NCBI RefSeq assembly: GCF_017349355.1
Contig: NZ_JAFMPM010000006.1
Coordinates: 1,860,001 to 1,924,000 of the forward strand
DNA from: Thiothrix fructosivorans
GTDB lineage: Bacteria; Pseudomonadota; Gammaproteobacteria; Thiotrichales; Thiotrichaceae
Direction: 5' to 3'
Length of the DNA stretch: 64,000 bases
Within the stretch, counting starts at the first letter, position 1. Every line of letters starts with the position of its first letter. Position numbers and translations under genes: made by a program. The notes under the pieces were generated by a model that saw nothing but the letters and a program-made list of their open reading frames with translations, had not been told where the DNA came from and made no database searches. Below are positions 1 through 8,711 of the stretch, one piece after another.

Positions 1-801
1 AAAGTATTGATGACGATTGCGCTGGGCGGCGGCTACCGCACTCACCCGTTGAACACGAATACCAATGACCGCTTTTACGTATTGATGGATCCTAACGTGT
101 ATAACGAACCGCCGAAGGCAAGCGATACGCCGACTCCCCCTAATCCTTTCAGCAAAATCACCAATGCAGACTTAATCAATGCACGCGGAACGTTAGGTGA
201 GGCAGGTAGTTTTGATACGGCGGGGGATTCTAGTGGTTCGGTGGATAGTTTGCTGAGTACTAATTACAAAGGTTGGTATTACGATTTTGACCACACGGGT
301 GAGAAAGTGCTTGCGCCAGCCGTGAGTTTCTTAAACAAGGTGATATTTACGACGTTCGCGCCGGTGGATGTGACGGGTGCGGGGCTTGATACGACTGACC
401 CTGATTTCCTGTGCAAAGTGTCGCCCAACAGTGCGCGGGCTTACGTGCTGGATTTGTTCACGGGCCGAGCGGTGGCTGACCTTGACCGTAAATCCACGAC
501 CAGTTCTGACAGCAGTACAGGCGGCAAAGACGATTTCGTGGTGGCGGGTGTCAATGAGATTCTCGATGCTGCCAAAATCGTGTTCCGCAGCCCAATGGCA
601 GCGGATGGTGGCGCTTGCGAAAAAGGCGATTGCCAACAAACCGTGGAAATCCGTGTCGGCAAAATGGAAATGCCCGTGATGGACGATTCCAATAGCGCTA
701 ACGGCACGACAGGCACCAGCGTGCAAGACATTGCGGCGAAAACCGACTTAACCGACATTATGCCGCGCATGTTCTGGCGGGATCACAATGTGTCGGACTA
801 A
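1..801 (+). CDS. pilY1: PilY1-like type IV pilus tip protein, C-terminal part
   Basis: The reading frame is open at the left edge, so only the last ~266 residues are present. Near the start it carries GGGYRTHPL followed by DRFYVLMD, the hallmark of the C-terminal beta-propeller of PilY1, the type IV pilus assembly/tip adhesin. In that family the protein is exported and acts at the pilus tip in adhesion, twitching and retraction control. The remainder is rich in Ser, Thr, Asp and Gly, as in extracellular loops. The stop overlaps the convergent prmC stop by a few bases. Family call from motif recognition; minor pilin genes would be expected to the left. Confidence 0.8.
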   Translation, partial: KVLMTIALGGGYRTHPLNTNTNDRFYVLMDPNVYNEPPKASDTPTPPNPFSKITNADLINARGTLGEAGSFDTAGDSSGSVDSLLSTNYKGWYYDFDHTGEKVLAPAVSFLNKVIFTTFAPVDVTGAGLDTTDPDFLCKVSPNSARAYVLDLFTGRAVADLDRKSTTSSDSSTGGKDDFVVAGVNEILDAAKIVFRSPMAADGGACEKGDCQQTVEIRVGKMEMPVMDDSNSANGTTGTSVQDIAAKTDLTDIMPRMFWRDHNVSD

Positions 802-1694
802 GCGCTTGGCCATTGCCCAAGGCTAACGCGGTCGTTGCCGCCCAAATCGGGTAGGCAACACACTTGCTGAAAGCCCGCGTTGTGTAACAGCGTAGTGACG
901 ACTTGCCCTTGGTTGTAGCCGTGTTCCAGCAATAGCCAGCCGCCAGTGACTAGCCAATGTGGCGCGGTGGTGATGATGTGGTGAAGGTCGTCCAGCCCGT
1001 CTTGCCCTGACGTGAGAGCGCTGCGCGGTTCAAAACGCACATCGCCTTGCGTGAGGTGTGGGTCGTTGGTTTCGATGTAGGGCGGGTTGGAAACGATTAC
1101 ATCGAAACGTTGCGGGGGCAGGGCACTGAACCAGTTGGAGTGGATGAACTGGACATTGTGAATAGCGTTGCTGTGGGCATTTTCTGTGGCGACAGCGAGG
1201 GCGGCGGCGGAAAAGTCGCAGGCGGTAAACTGTGCGTCGGGGCGTTCGTGGGCTAAGCTCAAGGCGATTGCGCCGGTGCCAGTGCCGAGATCTAAAGCGC
1301 TGACGCACTTATTACCCCCCTTCCCCAGCCCGTTCCAGCCGCTTGAACGCGGCGCTTCGCCCCCCGCAAGGGGTGAAGGGAGCAAAGAAAGAGCGGTTTC
1401 GACCAGTAGTTCGGTTTCGGGGCGGGGAATGAGGGTGTCGGAAGTGACTTTCAGCGTCAACGTCCAGAATTCGCGTTGTCCGGTGAGGTGTGCAATGGGG
1501 ACACCGCGCAAACGTTCTGCCAACAACCACCGAAAAGTTGCTTCGGTAGTGCTATCAACTTCTTTTTCCGACCATGTATACAAATACGTGCGAGATTTTT
1601 GCAGGCAATGTGCCAGCAAAATTTCCGAATCCGCCCGCGCTGAGTCCGATGTGCTTTCTAGTTGATAAGCCGCTTGCCGCAAAATGTCTCCCAC
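798..1694 (-). CDS. prmC: Peptide chain release factor N5-glutamine methyltransferase
   Basis: Methylates the Gln of the GGQ loop of release factors RF1/RF2, and lies directly downstream of its substrate gene prfA. Visible motifs: IPRPETELLV, SAM motif I DLGTGTGAIAL, and the catalytic NPPY in VSNPPYIETNDPHL. I start at the GTG at 1694, preceded by GGAGCAAGA, because VGDILRQAAYQL then aligns with the normal PrmC N-terminus and gives 298 aa. An earlier GTG at 1787, overlapping prfA, would add 31 residues read from a repeat. About 22 residues between RPETELLV and DLGTGTG (LAGGEAPRSSGWNGLGKGG) are an in-frame copy of the same repeat, so the protein is longer than its ~277 aa relatives. Confidence 0.9.
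   Translation of the reverse strand: MGDILRQAAYQLESTSDSARADSEILLAHCLQKSRTYLYTWSEKEVDSTTEATFRWLLAERLRGVPIAHLTGQREFWTLTLKVTSDTLIPRPETELLVETALSLLPSPLAGGEAPRSSGWNGLGKGGNKCVSALDLGTGTGAIALSLAHERPDAQFTACDFSAAALAVATENAHSNAIHNVQFIHSNWFSALPPQRFDVIVSNPPYIETNDPHLTQGDVRFEPRSALTSGQDGLDDLHHIITTAPHWLVTGGWLLLEHGYNQGQVVTTLLHNAGFQQVCCLPDLGGNDRVSLGQWPSA
1315..1390 (+). repeat. GC-rich palindromic repeat, copy A, inside prmC
   Basis: Stretch containing CCCCAGCCCGTTCCAGCCGC and CCCCCCGCAAGGGGTGAAGG, ending in GGGAGCAAAGA. It matches copy B at 1695-1775 in inverted orientation almost base for base. It shares both outer arms with the intergenic copies near 21020, 32738 and 60976, but has an extra ~28-base centre that folds on itself (AGCCGC / GCGGC). 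It is translated in frame as part of PrmC. Confidence 0.85.
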
Positions 1695-1775
1695 TCTTGC
1701 TCCCTGCCCCTCTTGCGGGGGGCGAAGCGCCGCGTTCAAGCGGCTGGAACGGGCTGGGGAAGGGGGGGATTCTTC
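1695..1775 (-). repeat. GC-rich palindromic repeat, copy B, at the prmC 5' end
   Basis: Reverse complement of copy A with only a few differences. It spans the prfA-prmC junction and supplies the GGAG that serves as the likely ribosome binding site for the GTG start at 1694. If translation began at 1787 instead, it would be read in a frame different from copy A (PPSPARSSRLNAALRPPQ). Confidence 0.85.
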
Positions 1776-1779
1776 TTTC

Positions 1780-2859
1780 TTACTCACCCGCCAACGCCGC
1801 CAACTGATCCGCTTGATATTCGTTGATCAGCGGTTCAATCACCTGATCAACACTGCCCACCAAAATCTCATCCAGCTTGTACAACGTCAGGTTAATGCGG
1901 TGATCGGTGACGCGCCCTTGCGGGAAATTGTAGGTGCGAATCCGTTCCGAACGATCCCCCGACCCGACCAGATTTTTGCGGGTTTCGGCTTGTTCGCTGG
2001 CTTGTTTCTGGCGTTCACCTTCGTAAATGCGGGATTGCAACAAGCCCATCGCACGGGCGCGGTTTTTGTGCTGCGACCGTTCATCCTGACATTCCACCAC
2101 AATGCCGGTCGGTAAATGGGTAATGCGAATCGCGGATTCGGTTTTGTTGATGTGCTGCCCACCTGCACCGGAGGCGCGGTAAGTATCCACCTTTAAATCC
2201 GCTGGATTAATGTCCACGGCTTCAACTTCATCTAGCTCCGGCATGACCGCGACGGTGGCGGCGGAGGTGTGAATGCGCCCTTGCGATTCGGTGGCGGGGA
2301 CGCGCTGCACGCGGTGTGCGCCCGATTCAAACTTCAGCCGTGAATACGCACCTTGTCCAATGATGCGGGAAATGATTTCTTTGTAACCACCGTGTTCGCC
2401 TTCGTTTTGGCTGATCACTTCGATTTGCCAGCGGCGCGTTTCGGCGTACCGCGCATACATGCGAAACAAGTCACCTGCAAAAATCGCCGCTTCGTCGCCA
2501 CCCGTACCCGCACGGATTTCGAGGAACACATTGCTGTTGTCGTGCGGGTCTTTAGGCAAGAGCAGTTTTTGCAGGTCGATTTCGAGGTCGGCGCGACGCG
2601 CTTTGGCTGCTTCGATTTCTTCTTGTGCCATGTCCCGCATTTCGGGGTCGGCGAGCATTTCTTGTGCGGTTTCGATGTCGTCTTCGGTTTGTCGGTAGGC
2701 GTGAAAGTTGTGTGCCACCGGTTCTAACTGGCTGTATTCAATCGAGAGTTTGCGGAATTGGGTTTGGTCGCCAATCACGTCCGGCTCGCCCAAGAGGGCA
2801 GCAATTTCGGCGTAGCGTTCGCTTAAAGTTTCGAGTTTTTGCAGGATAGATGCTTTCAC
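1780..2859 (-). CDS. prfA: Peptide chain release factor 1
   Basis: 359 aa, full family length. It terminates translation at UAA and UAG. The codon-recognition PxT motif is PAT ([13 protein letters not shown]), which marks RF1 rather than RF2, and the peptidyl-tRNA hydrolysis loop is [13 protein letters not shown], whose Gln is methylated by the neighbouring PrmC. It lies 6 bases after hemA stops, and prmC follows with little or no gap, so hemA-prfA-prmC form an operon in the usual gammaproteobacterial order. Confidence 0.97.
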   Translation of the reverse strand: MKASILQKLETLSERYAEIAALLGEPDVIGDQTQFRKLSIEYSQLEPVAHNFHAYRQTEDDIETAQEMLADPEMRDMAQEEIEAAKARRADLEIDLQKLLLPKDPHDNSNVFLEIRAGTGGDEAAIFAGDLFRMYARYAETRRWQIEVISQNEGEHGGYKEIISRIIGQGAYSRLKFESGAHRVQRVPATESQGRIHTSAATVAVMPELDEVEAVDINPADLKVDTYRASGAGGQHINKTESAIRITHLPTGIVVECQDERSQHKNRARAMGLLQSRIYEGERQKQASEQAETRKNLVGSGDRSERIRTYNFPQGRVTDHRINLTLYKLDEILVGSVDQVIEPLINEYQADQLAALAGE

Positions 2860-2865
2860 AGTTTT

Positions 2866-4131
2866 TCAGCCGTTATCGTCAGGAGTGGAAAGGTTAAACA
2901 GAGTGCGAGCATGTTCCAGTAGCGTATGGTCGCCGTTGCGGGCAGCGTGGTTCATGGCTTGGGTGGCATCGTGCGAGAGTTTGTTGGCGAGTGTGTGTGC
3001 CAGAAATTGCAAGGCTTCTTCGGGGCTTTTGCCGTGGTGTAATAAGCTGATGGCTTTGTCGAAGGTTTCTTGGCGGATGCTGTCGGTGCGGGCGCGGTAG
3101 GCGCGAATCGTTGCCATGTGGTCTTGGGCGCGTAGCCATGCCATGAAGCTGTCGACTTCTTCCAACACCATGCCTTCGGCTTGTTCGGCAGCGACGCGGC
3201 GTGATTGCAGGTTTTCTTCGATCACCGATTGCAGGTCGTCGACGGTGTAGAGGTATACGTCGTCGAGCTGGGCGACTTCTTGCTCAATATCACGCGGTAC
3301 GGCGATGTCGACCATGAACATCGGGCGGTGTTTGCGGATTTTCAGGGCGCGTTCTACTGCCCCTTTGCCGAGAATGGGGACAGGCGAGGCGGTGGAGGAA
3401 ATAATGATGTCCGCTAGTGGCAAATGGTCAGCGAGTTCGGGTAAGCCAATGCCTTTGCCGCCGTATTCTGCCGCGAGTTTTTGGGCTTTATCGACGCTAC
3501 GGTTGGCAACGATAATCTTGCCAATATGATTGGTAGCAAGGTGTTTGCCGACCAGTTCAATGGTTTCGCCCGCGCCGATCAGCAAGGCAGTTTGCTTTTC
3601 CAGCTTGCTGAAGATTTGCTTGGCAAGGCTGACCGCTGCGAAGGCGACGGAGACAGGGTTTGCGCCAATGCTGGTTTGGGTGCGCACGCGTTTCGCGGTG
3701 GAAAAGGCGTGCTGCATCAGGCGGTTCAACTGGTTGCCCGTGGTAGCGTTGTCGCTGGCGGCTTGCAGGGCGGTTTTGAGTTGACCAAGGATTTGCGGTT
3801 CGCCCAGCACCAGCGAGTCTAAGCCACAGGCGACGCGCAAGGTGTGGCGCACGGCGGCATCCTGTTCGTGGATTTGCAAATACGGTTGCAGTTGTGTGAC
3901 GGGGATATTGTGCCATGCCGCCAGCCATTCGATGAGCGTTTCCACGGTTTGCTGCGGATGGGCGGCAGCGTATAGCTCGGTGCGGTTACACGTCGAGAGA
4001 ATCAGGCATTCTGGCGCAACCCGATGCGCCGCTTGCAACGCGTGTGGCAAGCTGTCAGGTGAAAACGCAACCTTTTCCCGGATGGAGACAGGGGCGGTTT
4101 TGTGATTGACTCCAACGATCAGGATAGACAT
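2866..4131 (-). CDS. hemA: Glutamyl-tRNA reductase
   Basis: 421 aa. Catalyses the NADPH-dependent reduction of glutamyl-tRNA to glutamate-1-semialdehyde, the first step of C5 tetrapyrrole synthesis. Visible: the N-terminal GVNHKTAPVSIRE, the catalytic Cys in LSTCNRTELYA, and an NADP-binding fold with LLIGAGETIELV. First gene of hemA-prfA-prmC. The ATG immediately follows the TGA of a transposase fragment, and no good Shine-Dalgarno is visible upstream (TTGGTATCCTACTGA), so its native leader seems to have been replaced by the insertion. Confidence 0.96.
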   Translation of the reverse strand: MSILIVGVNHKTAPVSIREKVAFSPDSLPHALQAAHRVAPECLILSTCNRTELYAAAHPQQTVETLIEWLAAWHNIPVTQLQPYLQIHEQDAAVRHTLRVACGLDSLVLGEPQILGQLKTALQAASDNATTGNQLNRLMQHAFSTAKRVRTQTSIGANPVSVAFAAVSLAKQIFSKLEKQTALLIGAGETIELVGKHLATNHIGKIIVANRSVDKAQKLAAEYGGKGIGLPELADHLPLADIIISSTASPVPILGKGAVERALKIRKHRPMFMVDIAVPRDIEQEVAQLDDVYLYTVDDLQSVIEENLQSRRVAAEQAEGMVLEEVDSFMAWLRAQDHMATIRAYRARTDSIRQETFDKAISLLHHGKSPEEALQFLAHTLANKLSHDATQAMNHAARNGDHTLLEHARTLFNLSTPDDNG

Positions 4132-4413
4132 TCAGTAGGATACCAACAAATTAGCCTTGGATATTCTGGAAATATGTCGTTTGGGTAGTGCCATGACGAA
4201 CTTGTCAGTTTTCCAAATCAGACGGGAATTTATTAAGGTTTCCGGTAAAGACTCACCAAAACGTAAGCCCTTACCGGAAGCAGTTGGGGAAATTCCATTG
4301 GCTTTGATTGCTGATGACCAGATGAAATTGATTGTCCAGTTGAAAACGAAACGGGAATGATCTAGCCAGTAGTGGAATTCATTTGCCTGCTGTTGGGTTG
4401 GATACAGCTTCAC
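4132..4413 (-). pseudogene. Truncated tnpB of an IS607-type element
   Basis: A short frame beginning LVKLYPTQQQANEFHYWLDH and continuing RFVFNWTINFI resembles the N-terminus of TnpB/OrfB proteins. It overlaps the end of the IS607 resolvase gene, the usual arrangement. Only about 93 residues remain; the RuvC nuclease and zinc finger are missing, and the frame stops at the base before the hemA ATG. The last 50 residues do not clearly resemble TnpB and may include a frameshift. Confidence 0.6.
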
Positions 4414-4957
4414 TAACCTGCTGTTTATAATGTCGGAGTTCGTGCATTCGACAGGAGAATACGTGGAGGATATTGAGCAGGTCTTTGGTAAGTTCTTGTT
4501 TGGGCGAGAGAGAATCTTCACTGAGAACCACGAGTTTTCCACCATTGAACTCGATAACTTGTCGGATAACATCGTGACCGAATCGCGCCAATCTGTCGCG
4601 GTGGGCAACCACCAGTATGAGCTTATCGCCGCGCATTGCGCGTTCCAGAATGGCTTTAAGACCTTTGCGCTTGAAGTTGAGTCCACTGCCGATGTCTTTG
4701 ACAATTTCGGCTTGCGGGTAGTGTTCTTGCATGAAGCTGATTTGTCGTTCGAGGTCGTCTTGTTGCTTGTGACTGGACACACGACAATAGCAGATGGTTG
4801 ACTGCTGTTGTTGCAATCCAAGGTAGGTCTCGACGTTGTAGCGTCGTTGCCCTGATACCCTGATTGTTTCAATGCGTCCATCATCTGCTAATTTCCGTAA
4901 TGTGTTATGGCATACGCCAAGAAGTTCACAAGCCGCATTACCTTTGATGTATTTCAT
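4379..4957 (-). CDS. tnpA: IS607-family serine recombinase TnpA
   Basis: 192 aa. The N-terminus is a MerR-like helix-turn-helix (LLGVCHNTLRKLADDGRIE, then GQRRYN), followed by a serine recombinase catalytic domain. The nucleophile is expected in YCRVSSHKQQDDL, and the resolvase core continues with HRDRLARFG. This is the compact DNA-binding-first architecture of IS607 transposases. Its partner tnpB survives only as a fragment, but the recombinase itself looks intact. Confidence 0.9.
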   Translation of the reverse strand: MKYIKGNAACELLGVCHNTLRKLADDGRIETIRVSGQRRYNVETYLGLQQQQSTICYCRVSSHKQQDDLERQISFMQEHYPQAEIVKDIGSGLNFKRKGLKAILERAMRGDKLILVVAHRDRLARFGHDVIRQVIEFNGGKLVVLSEDSLSPKQELTKDLLNILHVFSCRMHELRHYKQQVSEAVSNPTAGK

Positions 4958-5133
4958 ATTTACCCATAAGTATTTGTAGCTTATGGTAGGTTATGGTGGG
5001 TTATAATTTTCTATGTGTCAACCTCTGCTCGTGGGTGCGGGCGAGGTAGTTAACGTTCAGACAGTGCATTAATCCACGCCACTGACACGGTTTCTTGGTT
5101 GTCAGCGGCGGCTAAACGGGGCATCATGCTGCC
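4958..5133 (-). other. Junction of two mobile elements with no gene
   Basis: Upstream of the IS607 recombinase are short direct repeats built on TTATGG (CTTATGGTAGGTTATGGTGG, about 4979-5001), which could be recombinase sites at the element end. From about 5020 to 5047 there is an imperfect hairpin, CCTCTGCTCG / CGGGCGAGG, plausibly the left end of the adjacent tnpB element. The exact boundary between the elements cannot be fixed by eye. Confidence 0.4.
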
Positions 5134-6234
5134 ATGAGTATCCCACAAACTGCCATCAAAACGCTATCCGTCAGAGTCCGTGACAAACACGCGGCGGTTC
5201 TGTCACGTATGGCGTTTGAGGCGAATCAGGTCTGGAATGCTGCCAACGCCGAGACCGCCGAATGGTGTTCTATCGCCGTACCGGAAGTGGGTTGGATACG
5301 CACTAACCTCAGCGCATTTGACCTGCAAAAGCAGCTCAAGAGCATTAAGCAAGAACGTAGCTTCATCATCCATTCTGCCACCGTGCAGGAAGTTATTGCG
5401 GTTCATGCCAAGTCTCGCAGGCAGTTTAAAAAGGACAAATTGCGCTGGCGAATCAGTAGCGGAACTAAACGTTCATTGGGCTGGATTCCCTTCAAATCCG
5501 GTACTGCGCAATGGAAAAATGGACAAGTACGCTTTGCCGGATACCATTTCAAGGTATGGGACAGCTACGGGCTGTCACAATACGCCTTCCGTGCTGGCTC
5601 GTTTTCAGAAGATGCGCGGGGTCGTTGGTATTTCAATGTGGTGGTTGAAGTCGCCATTGAGAAAGTCAGCGGCACAGAACACATCGGCATTGATTTAGGC
5701 TTGAAGGAAACCGCTACGAGCAGCAATGGCGACAAGCTAGAATGCGGCAACTTCTACCGCAAACTCGAAGCAAAGCTAGGCACTGCCCAACGCGCCAAAC
5801 AGAAAAAGCGCGTGAAAGCGATCCATGCCAAGATCAAAAATCGGCGCAAGGACGCGCTGCACAAATTCACCACCAAGCTGGTGCGTGAGAATGAATTCAT
5901 CGTTGTCGGCGATGTTAGCAGTTCCGCCTTAGCCAAAACCAAGCTGGCAAAAAGCGTCTTGGATGCAGGCTGGTTCATGCTAAAAACCCAACTGAAATAC
6001 AAAGCGCTAGCGCGGTCAGTGGTGTTTCTCGAAGTCAACGAGGCGTACAGTACCCAAGCTTGTTCGCACTGTGGAAGTATTTCCGACAGTAGTCCGAAAG
6101 GTAGAGCAGGACTTGGAATAAGAGAATGGCGTTGTCCCGACTGTAGGACGCTGCATGATAGAGATGTCAATGCAGCCAGAAACCATCTCGCGGCTGGATA
6201 TAGCCGTCTCGCAGGAGGAATCTCCGTTCTTTAA
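5134..6234 (+). CDS. tnpB: TnpB RNA-guided nuclease-like protein (IS1341-type, no tnpA)
   Basis: 366 aa. RuvC-like nuclease: first acidic motif GIDLGLKETA, second FIVVGDVSSSAL, third DRDVNAARN, with a four-cysteine zinc ribbon between (CSHCG ... CPDC). Proteins of this family cut DNA under guidance of an RNA made from the 3' end of the element. The second RuvC position has Asp where Glu is more usual, seen also in related proteins from memory. No IS200/605 tnpA is present, so transposition would need help in trans. Confidence 0.88.
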   Translation: MSIPQTAIKTLSVRVRDKHAAVLSRMAFEANQVWNAANAETAEWCSIAVPEVGWIRTNLSAFDLQKQLKSIKQERSFIIHSATVQEVIAVHAKSRRQFKKDKLRWRISSGTKRSLGWIPFKSGTAQWKNGQVRFAGYHFKVWDSYGLSQYAFRAGSFSEDARGRWYFNVVVEVAIEKVSGTEHIGIDLGLKETATSSNGDKLECGNFYRKLEAKLGTAQRAKQKKRVKAIHAKIKNRRKDALHKFTTKLVRENEFIVVGDVSSSALAKTKLAKSVLDAGWFMLKTQLKYKALARSVVFLEVNEAYSTQACSHCGSISDSSPKGRAGLGIREWRCPDCRTLHDRDVNAARNHLAAGYSRLAGGISVL

Positions 6235-6252
6235 GAGCGGGGAGGATGTCAA
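6214..6252 (+). repeat. Right end of the tnpB element (hairpin and GTCAA)
   Basis: Directly after tnpB the sequence CTCCGTTC-TTTAA-GAGCGGGGAG folds into a hairpin and is followed by GATGTCAA. That is the usual right-end signature of IS200/IS605-group tnpB elements and the place where the guide scaffold of the omega RNA would end. Confidence 0.65.
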
Positions 6253-6329
6253 AAGGTAATTCGTTGAATATATCCTTAAAAGCACTTACATCATTACACG
6301 ATCAGGTATCACGTATACCGGAGAGATTC

Positions 6330-8048
6330 ATGCACAGCACTCGTTTGCCGCGCCGTTTTGTTAGCCTCACCTTGGCTTTGTTAGTGGGTGGGTGCACATT
6401 GGGGAACTTTACGTTTGCGGATCAACAGGTCAGCAATGTCGCTACTTTCAGCAGTCCGCTCAGTTACCAAGTCTACAATATTTTGGCGGGCGAGATGTTT
6501 ATCAAGCAAGGCAACCCTGATCAGGCGGCGTTGCACTATGTCGCAGCCGCGCAGCAAACCACTGACCCAGCCGTTGCGGAACGGGCGGTGGAGCTGGCGA
6601 TGGGGGCAAATGATGGCGCTTTAGTGAGTCGTGCTTTGGAACGTTTACTCAAGTTATCCCCCAACTCTGCTGATGCGATACAGTATCGTGCATTAGAAAA
6701 TATTCGTGCAGAGAAGTACGAGGCAGCGGTTAACGATTTGGTGACGATCCGCGATACCGTGGAAAAAGAAGAAGGGCATGGTTTTGAATTTATTGTGTCA
6801 CTGCTGTCGTTAGAGCCGGAAACCAAGAAATCTTATCAAGCCTTCCAACGGTATGTACAAACAGCCGATAGCTCGGTGCGGGCGCAACTCGCCTTGGCAT
6901 CGTTAGCGTTGAATGCGGATCAATTTGACGAGGCGTTGACGGCAAGTAAAGCAGCGAAGGAAAAGGGCGATAAAGTTCAACAAGAACAAGCCTCACGTTG
7001 GATAGCGAAGGCATTGGTGGGGCTGGAAAAATTGCCGGAAGCGATTGCTGAATTAGAGGCAGCCAGTAAAACCAGCAAAGACACCGAATTAAAGTTGGAT
7101 TATGCGCGTTTGCTGATTCTGGCAGATCGGCGTAAAGAAGCGACCCCGATTTATCAACAGGTTTACGCGGCTTACCCCGATAATATCGATGTGTTGTACA
7201 CGCTAGGATTGCTGCATCTGGAGCAAAAAGAGTTCAAGGCGGCTGAGCCGTTGATCAAAAAATTACAGGCTGTACCTGAGCGTGCCGATGAAGCCAGCTA
7301 TTTTATGGGGCAAATTCACGAAGGTCAGCAGCAACCCGTTTTAGCCATTGAGGCGTATCAACGTGCTAGTGCGGGGCGTTATGCGCGGGAAGCGACGGTG
7401 CGTATTGCCTCGTTGCTGAAAGAGACTCAGGATTTGTCCGCTGCTCAAACGTGGTTGGCGGAACAGCGTAAAGCCAGTACGGATGATGCACGCAAACGCT
7501 TGCTGTTACAGGTAGATGGTCAGTTATTGCATGATGAGGAACAGTATACGGCAGCAATGGCGCGTTTCGGCGAGGCGTTGGCGATCAAAGCGGATGACGC
7601 GGATGTGCTGTATTCACGGGCGTTGAGTGCTGAAAAAGCCGGTAATTTCGAGGCCGCTGAAGCGGATTTGCAGGCAGTTATCAAGTTGCAGCCTGATAAT
7701 GCGACCGTCTTGAATGCACTCGGTTATATGCTGGCGGTGAATACGCAGCGCTTCCCTGAAGCGGCTGATTTCGTTAATAAAGCGTTGAAAGTTCGCCCTG
7801 ATGATCCTGCCATTATGGATAGCATGGGTTGGATCTTGTTTCGCACGGGCAAGCTAGCAGAAGCTGAAAGTTGGTTACGTAAAGCCTATGCTGTCTTAGC
7901 AGAGCCGGAAGTGGCGAGCCATCTGGTGGAAGTCTTGCTAGCACGCGGTAATAAAACCGAAGCCAAGACCATTCTGGACGCTATGCTGGGCAAATTTCCT
8001 GATGATAAACGCTTGCTCCCGCTCAAAGCAAAATTGGCAGATGCCTAA
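6330..8048 (+). CDS. TPR-repeat outer-membrane-type lipoprotein
   Basis: 572 aa from the ATG at 6330, preceded by GGAGAG; an upstream start at 6246 would lie in the mobile-element end and lacks a signal peptide. The N-terminus has a lipoprotein signal with lipobox LLVGGC, then tandem tetratricopeptide repeats throughout (for example SYQVYNILAGEMFIKQGNPD and VLNALGYMLAVNTQRFPEAA). The same kind of gene lies between hemA and lolB in pseudomonads. It probably acts as a periplasmic scaffold in the outer membrane; precise role unknown. lolB follows after 27 bases. Confidence 0.85.
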   Translation: MHSTRLPRRFVSLTLALLVGGCTLGNFTFADQQVSNVATFSSPLSYQVYNILAGEMFIKQGNPDQAALHYVAAAQQTTDPAVAERAVELAMGANDGALVSRALERLLKLSPNSADAIQYRALENIRAEKYEAAVNDLVTIRDTVEKEEGHGFEFIVSLLSLEPETKKSYQAFQRYVQTADSSVRAQLALASLALNADQFDEALTASKAAKEKGDKVQQEQASRWIAKALVGLEKLPEAIAELEAASKTSKDTELKLDYARLLILADRRKEATPIYQQVYAAYPDNIDVLYTLGLLHLEQKEFKAAEPLIKKLQAVPERADEASYFMGQIHEGQQQPVLAIEAYQRASAGRYAREATVRIASLLKETQDLSAAQTWLAEQRKASTDDARKRLLLQVDGQLLHDEEQYTAAMARFGEALAIKADDADVLYSRALSAEKAGNFEAAEADLQAVIKLQPDNATVLNALGYMLAVNTQRFPEAADFVNKALKVRPDDPAIMDSMGWILFRTGKLAEAESWLRKAYAVLAEPEVASHLVEVLLARGNKTEAKTILDAMLGKFPDDKRLLPLKAKLADA

Positions 8049-8075
8049 TATTCTTTTTACCTCAGGACGACCTCT

Positions 8076-8711
8076 ATGAAACAACGGATGCTCATTACCG
8101 CCTGCTGCCTCGTCATGCTGGGCGGTTGCGCGACGCAAACCAAAGTCCCCGCGTCTGCGGAAACCCTGATGAAGCCTGTGAGTGCGCAAGCGGCTTGGCA
8201 ACAACGGCAGGCTGATTTTGCCCGCATGATGTCTTGGCGTTTGCAGGGCAAAGTTGGGCTGCAATTCAAGGATCAAAGTGCTTCGTTCAATCTGTCGTGG
8301 CTGCAAAACGGCACTGATCAGTATGAGATGAACATCAAAAATCCACTGACAGGTTCGATCATGGCGTATCTCAAGGGCAACCGTTCTGATGTGACCTTGC
8401 AAGCGAATGGCAAAACCTACAAGGATGCCAGCGCGGAACGTTTGTTGCACGGGCAGCTCGGCGTATCGTTGCCGTTAGAGGGCATGAAATATTGGGTGCG
8501 CGGCGTGCCATCACCCGATTCGCCGGTGGAACAGGTTAAGTTGGATGCGCTGGGTAGACCCGAAATGTTGCAACAAGCCGGTTGGTTGGTGGAATACACG
8601 GGTTGGAAGGGCAACGACTGGAAAGCTTTACCTGAAAAAATCAACCTGAGCCGTGCGCCTGACAATACCAAGGTTAAGGTGATTGCTAAAGATTGGCAAA
8701 CGCGGTATTGA
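8076..8711 (+). CDS. lolB: Outer membrane lipoprotein receptor LolB
   Basis: 211 aa with lipoprotein signal MLGGC. LolB accepts lipoproteins from periplasmic LolA and inserts them in the outer membrane. The mature part shows the conserved WRLQGKVGL opening strand, and MKYWVRGVPSP fits the LolB half-barrel. Its TGA overlaps the ispE ATG (TGATG), so the genes are translationally coupled; lolB-ispE-prs is the standard gammaproteobacterial order. Confidence 0.93.
   Translation: MKQRMLITACCLVMLGGCATQTKVPASAETLMKPVSAQAAWQQRQADFARMMSWRLQGKVGLQFKDQSASFNLSWLQNGTDQYEMNIKNPLTGSIMAYLKGNRSDVTLQANGKTYKDASAERLLHGQLGVSLPLEGMKYWVRGVPSPDSPVEQVKLDALGRPEMLQQAGWLVEYTGWKGNDWKALPEKINLSRAPDNTKVKVIAKDWQTRY

Noticed and set aside
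4132-4884. 250-codon frame as one intact protein
   Set aside because: Only its downstream ~93 codons resemble a transposase; the first part is an out-of-frame reading of the IS607 recombinase gene.
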